DNA of 64,000 nucleotides, taken from assembly GCA_012064385.1 (NCBI GenBank), contig QRDG01000417.1, forward strand, positions 748,656 through 812,655. Direction: 5' to 3'. Shown here piece by piece: positions 1 through 9,802 of this stretch. The stretch is from Puccinellia tenuiflora. Lineage: Eukaryota; Streptophyta; Magnoliopsida; Poales; Poaceae. The translations under genes and the position numbers were made by a program. The notes under the pieces are model-generated. The model made no database searches. It worked only from the letters and a program-made list of their open reading frames with translations, and was not told the DNA's origin. Within the stretch, counting starts at the first letter, position 1. Each line of letters begins with the position of its first letter.

Positions 1-1063
1 GTCGGCAACAGTGGAAACCAGGGTACCGACGGGCCGGCCTGCCAGGGCCCACAAGATTCTTTGGATGATTTTCGCTAAGGACCAGGCTCTCCAAGCCTGG
101 CGAGCTTCGCGAGGATTTTCCCCTCGCGAAGGGTTTTTTCTCCTCGCCAAGGATTCTCTCCTTGGCGAGGGATCGCTCCTCGACAAGGTTCGCCGACACC
201 ACCCGCAATTCCGCTAAGGACCCCAGCCGGAGGGCTCGGCGAGGCTTTTCGCCTTGCGAAGCTCCTTCCTCGTGAAGCCATCTCTGCCCCCGCGGCAGAG
301 CGCACATGGGCTCTGCGCATGTGCAGAGTGACGCGCGTGCCTACGCGCGATGACGACGACGCCGCAGTTGCTGTTTCCATGTATAAAGCAGTCAACAAAG
401 CGGAGCCAAGCAAAGCGGACAACGAGTATTGCCTCTTTTGGTGATAAGGGAACCGTCTGCAGCTACGCTCCAAGGACGACGTCACCGTGGGTCACCTCCC
501 ACCTCGGCAAGCGCCAGCCCACAGTCCAGCTGGTCGGTGCCCCTTTTTCAGCTTTGGTGACGTCGTTCCCCTGCCGTGGACCGCGTCCACGGCTTTACCT
601 TTATGGTGGACTTCACCTTTATCGTGCACCGCGCCTCCTCCATCGTCGCCGTGTGGTAACCCTTCCCGCCCAAATGTTTGGGCGAAGAGGTCCAGGACGC
701 CTATAAAAGGAGGGGGAGCACGCCCAAGCAAGGGGTTCGGTTTTCAAGGATCTAGAGCCTACCAAACCCTAGATCTGAAGACTAGCTAGTAGCCATTGTT
801 AGCCACCTCGAGCTCGACAGCTCTCCTTGTACTGTAAACTCTCCAAGCAGTGCAATACACCAAAGCAGGACGTAGGGGTTTTACCTCCTCAAGAGGGCCC
901 TGAAACCTGGGTAAGACCGAGTGTTCCCTTTCTGCAGTGCTGTCCCGCAGCGAGTCCGACGAGCACCGTCGCCGGAGCACGTTGAGGGTTGTTTGATTCC
1001 GTGTTCAGCCCCTTACTCGATCCTTCTCGAGACACCCCCAGTTCCTGGGACAGTTCTCCGACA
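1..1063 (+). repeat. 5' LTR of the first Tat element
   Basis: The LTR ends in CCGACA and its mates start TGTCGG, giving a 6-bp terminal inverted repeat; the first T lies outside the window. It aligns end to end with 7373-8451 and 13735-14795, with scattered substitutions and small indels. It holds a TATA box at 712-718, an 18-bp palindrome at 667-684 and several short inverted repeats of the CTCGCGAAGG / CCTTGGCGAG type between about 100 and 200. Confidence 0.9.
667..718 (+). promoter_or_regulatory. LTR core promoter: palindrome plus TATA box
   Basis: The TATA box TATAAAA lies at 712-718. Some 28 bp upstream is a perfect palindrome (CGCCCAAA, TG, TTTGGGCG) at 667-684. The palindrome and TATA box recur at the same spacing in the other two LTRs of the family (about 8037-8081 and 14398-14440), the second with one arm mismatch. 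The TATA role is standard for LTR promoters; a role for the palindrome as a factor site is inferred from its conservation. Confidence 0.6.
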
Positions 1064-1065
1064 TT

Positions 1066-1083
1066 TGGCGCGCCAGGTAGGGG
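1066..1083 (+). promoter_or_regulatory. Primer-binding site
   Basis: The sequence begins TGGCGCGCCAGG two bases after the LTR end, where minus-strand DNA synthesis is primed by a host tRNA 3' end (it ends in TGG, complementary to CCA). I cannot name the tRNA with certainty. Confidence 0.7.
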
Positions 1084-1114
1084 GCTGAGGCGCATCTTCA
1101 ACCTCGACGCAGCC

Positions 1115-3110
1115 ATGGCCGGCCCTTCTCGCGCCGAACGACTCGCTCGCCGGACGGCCAGCGCCGCCACCGCTCCTCCTGCTGGCAACCCGCGCGGCCG
1201 CCCGCGTGGGAGCGCCGCTCCGGCGCGCCGCGCCGACCCCGAGCCCCGCGTCGAGCACCCGGATGACGACGACATCGACCACGCTGAGGATGACCTCGGC
1301 GAAGAGGAGGCCTCCTCCCTGCACCCGTCACGGGACCGTGCTGCCTCCTCGCTGGGCCGCCCTGCGCCCAGCCCGGCGACTGCGCTCCTCATGGCGCAGG
1401 AGCTGCTGCAGTACCGCCCCACGCCGGCGGCTCAGGAGGCCTGGCTCAACCGCGTCTCCGAACTCATCGGCGCCGCTCGCGCCGCCGCACCTGCACCGTC
1501 TCGTTCCCTGGTTCCTTCTGCACTCGTGGGGGACGTGGCGCACGGCGCACCTCCCGCGCCTCCTCGTCAGCCCGCGCCCGCTCCAGCTCCACCGGTTCCA
1601 CCGCAGCCTGCTCCGACGGGGGCTCCTCCTCGCGACGGCCGCGCTGCATCGCACGCGTCGTCGCCGCACGACTGCCAAATCGTGCAGCGAGCCCCTGAGG
1701 ACGCACGCGTGAGCATCGAGCGCGGGCAGGAACGCCGCAACCGCGCCGTCCAGGACGTCGCCACCGCCGGGCGCCACCTCCGCGCCACCCTCGCCAACGG
1801 CACGGTCACCTACGGCACGACGGCCGCGTTCACTCGCAGCCTCCGTCGCGTCGTCTGGCCGGTCAAGTTCAGGCCGGACCTCCCTCCGCGCTACGACGGC
1901 AAGAACAACCCCCTGGAGTTCCTGCAGCTCTACTCTCTGGCCATCCAGGCCGCCGGGGGCGACGACAAGGTCATGGCGAACTGGTTCCCCATGGCCCTCA
2001 AGGACTCCGCGTCCTCATGGCTCACCAACCTCCCCGCCGAGTCCATCAACACCTGGGAGGAGCTCTGCCGGTGCTTCGTCGCCAACTTCAAGGGCACGTA
2101 CGAGCGCGGCCTCACCTACAACGACCTCCGCGCCGTGCGTCAGAAGCCCGGCGAGACCCTCCGCAAGTACATCCAGCGCTTCAGCCAAGTGCGCAACAAG
2201 ATCCCCAACGCCACCGACGCACAGGTCATCTCGGCCTTCCAGGCTGGGGTCACAGACGTGCGGATGCTCGAGAAGCTCGGCATCCACGACAACATCACCA
2301 CCGTCGTCAAGCTTTTCGACTTGGCGGACAAGTGCGCCAAGGCTGAAGAGGGCCGCTTGTTCGTCAAGAACGAGCCAGGGGACCCCACCGAGGGGTCCAA
2401 GAAGAAGAAATCCTCCGAGAAGCGCAAGACTACTGCGGTCCTCGCGGCAGAGCCCGACGCCAAGCAGCCTCGCCAAGCTGCCACTCCAGCCGCAGGACCT
2501 GAGAAGAAGGATGATCGTCCCTTCTGCATCTACCACAACAGGCATTCTCATGCCACCGAGGACTGCTACGACCTCAAGAGGCTTCGCGAGGCTCGCGAGG
2601 CTCGCGAGGCAAANGCGGCCTCACCTACAACGACCTCCGCGCCGTGCGTCAGAAGCCCGGCGAGACCCTCCGCAAGTACATCCAGCGCTTCAGCCAAGTG
2701 CGCAACAAGATCCCCAACGCCACCACGCGCAGGTCATTTCGGCCTTCCAGGCTGGGGTCACAGATGTGCGGATGCTCGAGAAGCTTGGCATCCACGACAA
2801 CATCACCACCGTCGTCAAGCTTTCGACTTGGCGGACAAGTGCGCCAAGGCTGAAGAGGGCCGCTTGTTCGTCAAGAACGAGCCAGGGGACCCCACCGAGG
2901 GGTCCAAGAAGAAGAAATCCTCCGAGAAGCGCAAGACTACTGCGGTCCTCGCGGCAGAGCCCGACGCCAAGCAGCCTCGCCAAGCTGCCACTCCAGCCGC
3001 AGGACCTGAGAAGAAGATGATCGTCCCTTCTGCATCTACCACAACAGGCATTCTCATGCCACCGAGGACTGCTACGACCTCAAGAGGCTTCGCGAGGCTC
3101 GCGAGGCAAA
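1115..3110 (+). pseudogene. gag: Gag, first Tat element (with internal duplication)
   Basis: Gag forms the particle shell around element RNA. The frame starts at the ATG at 1115, just after the primer site. An Ala/Pro/Arg-rich N-terminal half is followed by a plant retrotransposon gag domain at about 1880-2350, with conserved Trp, Leu and Phe positions, for example WFPMALKDSASSWL. A Cys/His-containing segment lies near 2516-2570 (FCIYHNRHSHATEDCY). At 2614 there is an N, after which 2106-2610 is repeated as 2615-3110 in another frame, with three single-base losses. The frame therefore breaks there and the copy cannot make normal Gag. The duplication may be an assembly artefact. Confidence 0.85.
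2106..3110 (+). repeat. Direct duplication of about 500 bp flanking an N
   Basis: Bases 2106-2610 and 2615-3110 are nearly identical. The copies differ by three 1-bp deletions in the second copy (near 2726, 2821 and 3016), one lost 9-bp repeat unit near 3095, and a few substitutions. The junction is the single ambiguous base at 2614. Confidence 0.9.
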
Positions 3111-3460
3111 CGGAGGCCGCGGCGGCCGCGGGGGGCGCGCTGGAACAACAACTACAACGACAACTACCAGCAGAACCCCAGGCCAACGCCGTCCAGCCCG
3201 CGAACGACAACCTGCCTGCCGAGGCTGACGAGGGCTACCAGGTGCCTCGCGGGGCTGCTTGCATCCTCGGCGGGGCTCAGGCCCTCGCTCCAACCGCCAC
3301 TTCAAGCAACTCGCTCGCGAGGTCGGCAGCCCTTCCTGGAGTCGAGGCCTCCAGGCCCCTCAAGTGGTCCCAGTGCCCCATTACTTCGACTCCAGCGACC
3401 ACCCCAAGTCCACTCGACCGTTGGCACCATCCCGCTGGTCTGCACCCCCACCATCAACAA

Positions 3461-3960
3461 CATCGCCGTCTCTAAGACGCTCATTGATGGGGGTGCCGGC
3501 CTCAACGTCATCTCCGTCGAGACATTCGAGAAGCTGCAGGTGCCCTACGAGCGGCTCATGCCCACCAGGCCCTTCTCGGGAGTGACAGAGGGTCTTACCA
3601 CCCCTTTGGGGCAGGTGAGGCTCGCCGTCACTTTCGGCACCCAGGCCAACTACCGCACCGAGCTGATCGACTTCGACGTCGCACATCGGCCTGCCCTACA
3701 ACGCCATACTCGGCTACCCCGCCCTCGCCAATTCATGGCGGTGACCCACCACGCCTACAACCTCGTCAAGCTCCCTGGCTCGGGTGGCACCATTGTCATC
3801 CGCGGCGTGGTCTCGGACGCCCTGTACGCTGCGCAAGCGGCCTACAAGGCTGCCGCGGTGGCGTCACCCGCTGACGAGGACGAGGAACCCCTCCCGAGGC
3901 CCCCGCGAAGAAGAAGCAGCTGTTCTCTCAGGAGAAGGCCGCGACAAAGCAAGTGTCTCT
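3461..3960 (+). pseudogene. Retropepsin-type aspartic protease, first Tat element
   Basis: This would cleave the Gag-Pol polyprotein. The catalytic motif reads LIDGGAGLN around 3480-3500, with Asp followed by Gly-Gly as is common in this lineage in place of the classical Asp-Thr/Ser-Gly. A second motif, YNAILGYP, lies near 3692-3716 but in a shifted frame. At least one frameshift separates the two motifs, and no single frame covers the domain. It sits between gag and RT as expected. Confidence 0.75.
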
Positions 3961-4039
3961 GGAGGCAAGCGGCTCGGGGGCTAGCGTCACCATCGGCGCC
4001 AACCTGCCTCCCAAATAGGAAAGCGCGCTCGTCGCCTTC

Positions 4040-4930
4040 CTCAGGGCAAACTCTGACATGTTCGCCTGGACACCGTCAGATATGTCCGGAGTACCGAGGG
4101 AGGTGATCGAGCACCACTTAGCCGTGTGTCCAAACGCACGCCCCGTGAAGCAAAAGCGCGGCGCCAAGCGCCAGAGAAACAAGACTTCATCGTCAAGGAA
4201 GTAGAGAGCTGAAGAAAGGCCAGCATCATCAAGGAAGTGGTCCACCCCACTTGGCTCGCCAACGGTGTGGTCGTCCCCAAGCACACCGGAGGGAGCCGCC
4301 TCTGCATCGACTTCACCGACCTCAACAAGGCCTGCCCCAAGGACCCCTATCCCCTCCCGAGGATCGACCAGATCGTGGACTCCACCGCCGGCTGCGCGCT
4401 CCTCTGTTTTCTGGATGCCTTCTCTGGTTATCACCAGATCAAGATGGCAAAGGAGGACGAGGAGAAGACAACATTTCTCACCCCTTGTGGTGTGTTCTGC
4501 TATGTCTGCATGCCCTTCGGCCTGAAGAACGCCGGCGCCACTTTCCAGCGCCTCATGAGGATCGCCTTGGGGCTAAAATGGGGAGGAATGCAGAGGCCTA
4601 CGTCGATGACATCGTCGTCAAGACCCGCGAGAAGGACACGCTCATCCAGGACCTCGAGGAGACCTTTGCCAACCTGCGCAAGGTCAACATCAAGCTGAAC
4701 CCCGCCAAGTGCGTCTTCGGGGTCCCTTCAGGCAAGCTCCTCGGGTTCCTGGTATCTCACCGCGGCATTGAGGCCAACCCCGACAAGATCAAGGCCATAG
4801 AGCAGATGCAGCCTCCTCGTCGCCTCAAGGACATGCAGCGCTTAGCGGGATGTATGGCCAGCCTCGGCCGTTTCATCTCCAAGTTCGGCGAGAGGGCGCT
4901 GCCATTTTTCAAGATCATGAAGAGGTCCGG
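4040..4930 (+). pseudogene. Reverse transcriptase, first Tat element
   Basis: This domain copies element RNA into DNA. Visible motifs in order are: the fingers region CIDFTDLNKACPKD (about 4304-4345), the palm motif CFLDAFSGYHQI (about 4409-4440), PFGLKNAGATFQRLM (4516-4560), and the catalytic YVDD at about 4600-4611. A frameshift near 4575 places YVDD in a different frame from the upstream motifs. A stop also lies near 4203, before the fingers region. Connection and thumb segments continue to about 4930. The enzyme is not functional in this copy. Confidence 0.85.
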
Positions 4931-6096
4931 TCCCTTCAAGTGGACCCCTGAAGCAGCAAAGGCCTTTGAGGACCTGAAGAAATACCTGGCAAGCCCACCC
5001 ATCATGGTTGCCCCACGCCCTCGCGAGCCTCTGAAGCTGTATCTTGCAGCCACTCCTCAGACGGCGAGCGCGGTCTTGGTGGCGGAAAGGGAAGAGCCAG
5101 TCCTCGCCAAGCAGACCTCTGCCTCGCCAAGCCCAGAACCCCCCGACAAGGAGGCACCCTCGCCAAGCATCCAGCCTCCTGCCGAGCCTCCCCAAGTGGG
5201 GCCTCAAGAAACCCTCGTCGAGGACTCCACCGAGCCTGGAGAGGAGTCAGCCGCTGCCACGCCAACGACTACCCTCGTCGAGCATCCCGTGTACTTCGTC
5301 AGCACAGTACTGCGGGACGCTCGCGAGCGCTACCCCATGCAGCAAAAGCTCCTCTTCTCGCTCCTCATCGCCTCCAGGAAACTGCGCCACTACTTCCAGG
5401 GCCACCCCCATCAAGGTGGTCACCTCATATCCCCTGGAGCAGGTCCTGCGCAACCCAAACGCGACAGATCGCGTCGCAAGCTGGGGCATAGAGCTACAAC
5501 CCTTCGAGCTGGAGTTTGACACCACCAGGGTCATCAAGGGCAGGGCACTGGCTGATTTCATGGCCGAATGGACGGACACGCGTGAAGAAGAGCCTCAAGA
5601 GGAGGCGGTTACAGCCTCAGGAGGGACGACACCAAGCCACTAGACCATGCACTTCGACGGCGCCTTCACGGCCAGGAGTGCAGGAGCTGGTGTCGCCTCA
5701 CCTCACCGATAGGCGACAAGCTCTACTACGCCGTCCAACTGTGCTTCAAGGACAATGACAAGGTCTCCAAACAACATCGCTGAATATGAAGGCCTCCTCG
5801 CCGGGCTCAGAGCTGCCATCGCCCTCAGCATCAAGTACATCCTCATCAAGGGCGACTCCCAGCTCCTCGTCAACTTCTCCAAAAAAAGCTACACGCCAAA
5901 GGACACCCACATGGTGGGCCTACCTTGAAGAGGTACGCAAGCTGGAGAGAAGCACTTCAGGGGCATGGAGCTCAAGCACATCCCGCGGGCAGAAAAACCA
6001 AGAGGCAGATGAAATGCTCGGCGAGCAGCAAGAAGAGAAGCCCAGAAGCCCGGAGTATTCGAGGAGAGGCTCACCAAGGCCTCGGTCAAGCAACCT
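4931..6096 (+). pseudogene. RNase H region, first Tat element
   Basis: RNase H removes the RNA strand during reverse transcription. An RNase H-like segment (residues such as YLAATPQTASAVLVAERE) begins near 5038 and continues through the alternate frame to about 5580. The RNase H fold itself is seen as MHFDGAFT at 5647-5670, then AEYEGLLAGLRA near 5782-5817 and KGDSQLLVNF near 5849-5878. These lie in at least three frames, so several indels and a stop (5641) break it. An insert rich in Pro, Ser and Glu sits between the two halves. Confidence 0.75.
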
Positions 6097-7372
6097 GTGG
6101 TCAACATCAGCATCGACGAGGAGCTCCCACCTGCCCCACCGAGCGGAGCACCAAACTGTGGGTTGCCCTCGGGCGATCGCTTGCTGCTAACCCTGGTACG
6201 ACAAGACACTGGTTGGATCGACGAGATCAAGAACTACCTGCAGAACCGAGCCCTCCCCGAAGACGATGCAGAGGCCGAGAGAATTGCTCGCCAGGCCAAG
6301 TCCTACTGCCTCCACGACGGAGACCTGTACCGCAAGCGACCCAATGGGGTTGCGCTGCGGTGCGTCCCTGCCGAGGAAGGCCGCCAGCTCATCAACGACA
6401 TCCACAGCGGCGAGTGCGGCCACCACTCTCCTTGCGCACCATTGCAGGCAAGGTCTTCCGGAGTGGTTTCTACTGGCCCTCAGTGCTTCAAGATGCCGCT
6501 GAAATCGTCCAGTCATGCGACGCATGCCAATTCCACGCCAAGCAAATCCACAGCCCGCGCAAGGACTCCAGACGATCCCGCTCTCCTGGCCGTTCGCGGT
6601 CTGGGGGCTGGACCTGCTGGGACCTTCCCGCGAGCGCTCGGGGGCTACCGCTACCTCTACGTCACCATCGACAAATTCACCAAGTGGCCTGAGGTGGAAC
6701 CCGTACGCACCATTCCGGCGAAATCGGCAGTAAAATTCATAAGGAGCCTGGTCTGCCGCTTCGGTGTGCCCAACCGCATCATCACCGACAACGGCTCACA
6801 ATTCATCAGTGGCGCCTTCAAGTCCTACTGCGGTAGCATCGGTGCCCAAAATCTGCTACGCCTCGATGGCGCACCCACGAAGCAACGGGCAGGCCGAGCG
6901 AGCCAACGCCGAGGTGCTCAAGGGCCTCAAGACGAGAAGCTTCAACCGCCTCAAGGCCAGCGGCAAGCACTGGATCGATGAGCTCCCCTCGGTGCTCTGG
7001 TCCATCCGCACCACGCCAACAAAGCCAACTGGTGAGACGCCGTTCTCCCTCATCTATGGCGCTGAAGCCGTCCTCCCCACCGAGATCACTCATGGTTCTC
7101 TGCGAGTCCTGGCCTTCAAGGAAGCTGAGGTGGACGAACTCCGCAACGACGACCTGCTGCTGCTTGAAGGGCTCCGCCGCAATGCGGCCCTGAGAGCGGC
7201 AAGGGTACCAGCAAGACCTCCATTGCTACCACAACCGCCACATCCGCCCGCGCACCCTCGAAGCAGGAGACCTTGTCCTGAGGAGAATCCTCTCCAGGGC
7301 AGGCCTCCATAAGCTCTCACCAATGTGGAAGGCCCCTATAGAGTCGTGCACATCGCCAGGCCTGGCTCCGCG
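6097..7372 (+). pseudogene. Integrase, first Tat element (upstream part)
   Basis: Integrase joins element DNA to the genome. An N-terminal zinc-binding segment begins near 6400 (IHSGECGHHS) and continues in other frames to a CDACQFHAKQ-type pair near 6515-6540. The catalytic core follows with VTIDKFTKWPEVEP (6661-6702), IITDNGSQFISG (6778-6813) and NGQAERANAEV (6887-6919). Frames change near 6435, 6560 and 6855. The C-terminal part reads to PYRVVHIARPG at about 7336-7365, where the solo LTR interrupts it; the last codons resume at 8452. Confidence 0.85.
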
Positions 7373-8451
7373 TGTCGGCACAGTGGGAACCAGGGTACCA
7401 CGGGCCGGCCGGCCAGGGCCCACAAGATCCTTTGGATGATTTTCGCTAAGGACCAGGCTCTCCAAGCCTGGCGAGCTTCGCGAGGATTTCTTCCCTCGCG
7501 AAGGGTTTTTCTCCTCGCCAAGGGTTCTTTCCCTCGGCGAGGGATCGCTCCTCGACAAGGCGTCTCCGACGCCGCCCGCAATTCTGCCAAGGACCAAGCT
7601 GAAGGGCTTGGCGAGGCTTTTCGCCTCGCGAAGCGCTTTCTTCGTGAAGCCATCTCTGCCCCCGCGGCAGAGCGCACATGGGCTCTGCGCCGTGTGCAGA
7701 GTGACGCGCGTGCCTACGTGCGATGACGACAACGCCACAGTTGTCGTTTCCATGTATAAAGCAGTCAACAAAGCGGAGCCAAGCAAAGCGGACAACGAGT
7801 ATTGCCTCTTTGGTGACAAGGGAACAGTCTGCAGCTACGCTCCAAGGACGACGTCACCGTGGGTCACCTCCCACCTCGGCAAGCGCCAGTCCACTGTCCA
7901 GCTGGTCGGTGCCCCTTTTCAGCTTTGGTGACGCCGTTCCCCTGCCGTGGACCGCGTCCACGAGCTTTGCCTTTATGGTAGACCTCACCTTTACGGTGCA
8001 CCGCGCCTCCTCCTTCGTCGCCATGTGGTAGCCCTTCCCGCCCAAATGTTTGGGCAGAAGAGGCCCAGGGCGCCTATAAAAGGAGGAGGAGCACGCCCAA
8101 GCAAGGGGTTCGATTCCTGGTTCGATCTTCGGTTGGTGCAGCTCTAGCAAACCCTAACCCTAGATCTGAAGATCAGCAAGTAGCCATTGTTAGCCACCTA
8201 GAGCTCGACAAGCTCTCCTTGTACTGTAAACTCTCCAAGCAGTGCAATACATAGAAGCAGGACGTAGGGGTTTTACCTCCACAAGAGGGCCCTGAACCTG
8301 GGTAATACCTTGTGTCAATCTCTGCAGTGTCGTCCGCAGCGAGCCTGACGAGCACCGTTGCCGGAGCACGTTGTGGATCGTTTGACTCTGTGTTCAGCCC
8401 CTTACACGATACCTTGGAGACACCCCTAGTTCCTGGGGACAATCTCCGACA
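7373..8451 (+). mobile_element. Solo LTR nested in its own family's pol
   Basis: This sequence starts TGTCGGCA, ends CCGACA and aligns along its full length with the two LTRs of the surrounding element. It is flanked by a perfect 5-bp target duplication, CCGCG, at 7368-7372 and 8452-8456. With the insert left out, the integrase C-terminus continues in frame across one copy of CCGCG. A solo LTR forms when the two LTRs of a full element recombine and lose the interior. Confidence 0.93.
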
Positions 8452-8530
8452 CCGCGCGGCTCGAGACGGAGGACGGCATCCCTGTCGCCAACCCCTAGAA
8501 CATCCAGCACTTGCGCAAGTTCTACCCCTG
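8452..8530 (+). pseudogene. Last codons of integrase downstream of the solo LTR
   Basis: The sequence encodes the usual Tat polyprotein terminus ending NIQHLRKFYP and a TGA stop at about 8528-8530. A TAG stands eleven residues from the end, where related proteins have Trp (the intact copy at 27750-27794 has the motif NPWN), so a nonsense change is also present. Confidence 0.85.
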
Positions 8531-9802
8531 ATCGCCCTCGGCGAGCAACTTTTTGCATCAAGGGAGAGCCACGCGCCGTCATCCTTCACGGGGAAAAACT
8601 TCGGGCTCCCCTCTCTACTATACATGCCGCGGGCCGTTCGAGAAGACTCCCAAGCCATCACGCCTCGGCAAGGTAACCTCTTCAGGCACCATGCCTTGGC
8701 GTGGTGGATCCCCATGCCCAGCCATGGTGGACCGCAGGCTCTACAAGCCACCCCCGCATAGGGGCCCCCTCTGAGCTCTCTCTACATGCGTCGCCACGAG
8801 CACGCCCCCTCGAGAGTTTCAACCACAGCATGTGGAACCCCATGCCTGACATGGTGGATTTTTTTGTGTTTCTGGCCACGCCAGTGTAATGAACATCTCT
8901 TTCAGGTCATTCTGAACCTTTGCGCATCGCGCCAGCATGTTTTGTGGCTTCGGTAAGCTGTTATGTTATTGCTGTTTATTTCTCGCTCGTATGATCCATC
9001 CTGTGTATCTCGCGAGCGGGGGCTAGCATGGTGCCATGCCACGGGAGCATCCCGGCAGCGCCTCAAACCCAAGGGATCCGAGCTCTGAACTCACGGACCA
9101 GCCTTCATGCATGTCAACTCCCAAGGAGCTCTGAACTCATGAGCCGGCTCCCGTGCACGTCAACTCACCAAGGACCTTGGTGCCTATTCTCCTCGCGAGA
9201 CACCCATGAAGGAACCTACGAGCACGCATAAGTTATCTAGCTATGTATCGCTTGTGGTACGCCTATCTGTCAAAACGCAGGAAAACATGTCCAAAGTGAG
9301 CGCCAGGAACCAACACCCTCTCCAAGGCAAAAACATCTCGCCAGGGAACCAACACCCTCTCCAAGGCAAAAACATCTCGCCAGGGAACCAACACCCTCTC
9401 CAAGGCAGAATGCCTCGCTAAGCTTAGTACAAACACTTGGTCGAATTTCCTCTCGCAGTTTTTTGCCCCTCGAGTGTCTTTTCTCTCTCCTACGCCTCAT
9501 GGGCTGCTTGCACGTCAAAGGGGGCCCCCAAGCATCGTGATTCGAGGAGCTCTTACTTCTTGAGGCCTCACACACCCCCCGGCCTTGTGGAGCCCTGACT
9601 CTCACATACCGAAGCGGCGGCGGTGTAGTGCTAAGAGAGGGTCCTAAGACGTAGAGCGAAAAAGACATGAAGGGGAAAGACAAAAGCCACCGAGGGACAT
9701 TCACAAGCGCGTTCAAAAGCTTAAAGCAAGTCTTTACAAAAGTTGTTACAACCAAAATACTAAGATAATGTGCCCCATGCACGACCAGCTACAGGAAGGA
9801 GT
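8531..9802. other. Spacer between pol and the antisense gene, first Tat element
   Basis: This is non-coding retrotransposon spacer, typical of Tat elements. It holds short dispersed repeats around the words CATGGTGGA and CCCATGCC (8695-8860) and the 39-bp tandem repeats at 9301-9415. I see no conserved protein in either strand. Confidence 0.6.
9301..9415 (+). repeat. 39-bp tandem repeat, about 2.7 copies
   Basis: Units start at 9307, 9346 and 9385 (GAACCAACACCCTCTCCAAG...). They are nearly identical and lie in the 3' untranslated spacer of the Tat element. Confidence 0.85.

Noticed and set aside
1066..1083. tRNA gene
   Set aside because: Only the primer-binding complement of a tRNA 3' end is present. 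I saw no tRNA or rRNA gene in the window.
889..1809. Minus-strand open frames opposite gag
   Set aside because: They are shadows of a GC-rich coding strand, with Arg/Ala-rich composition and no domain.
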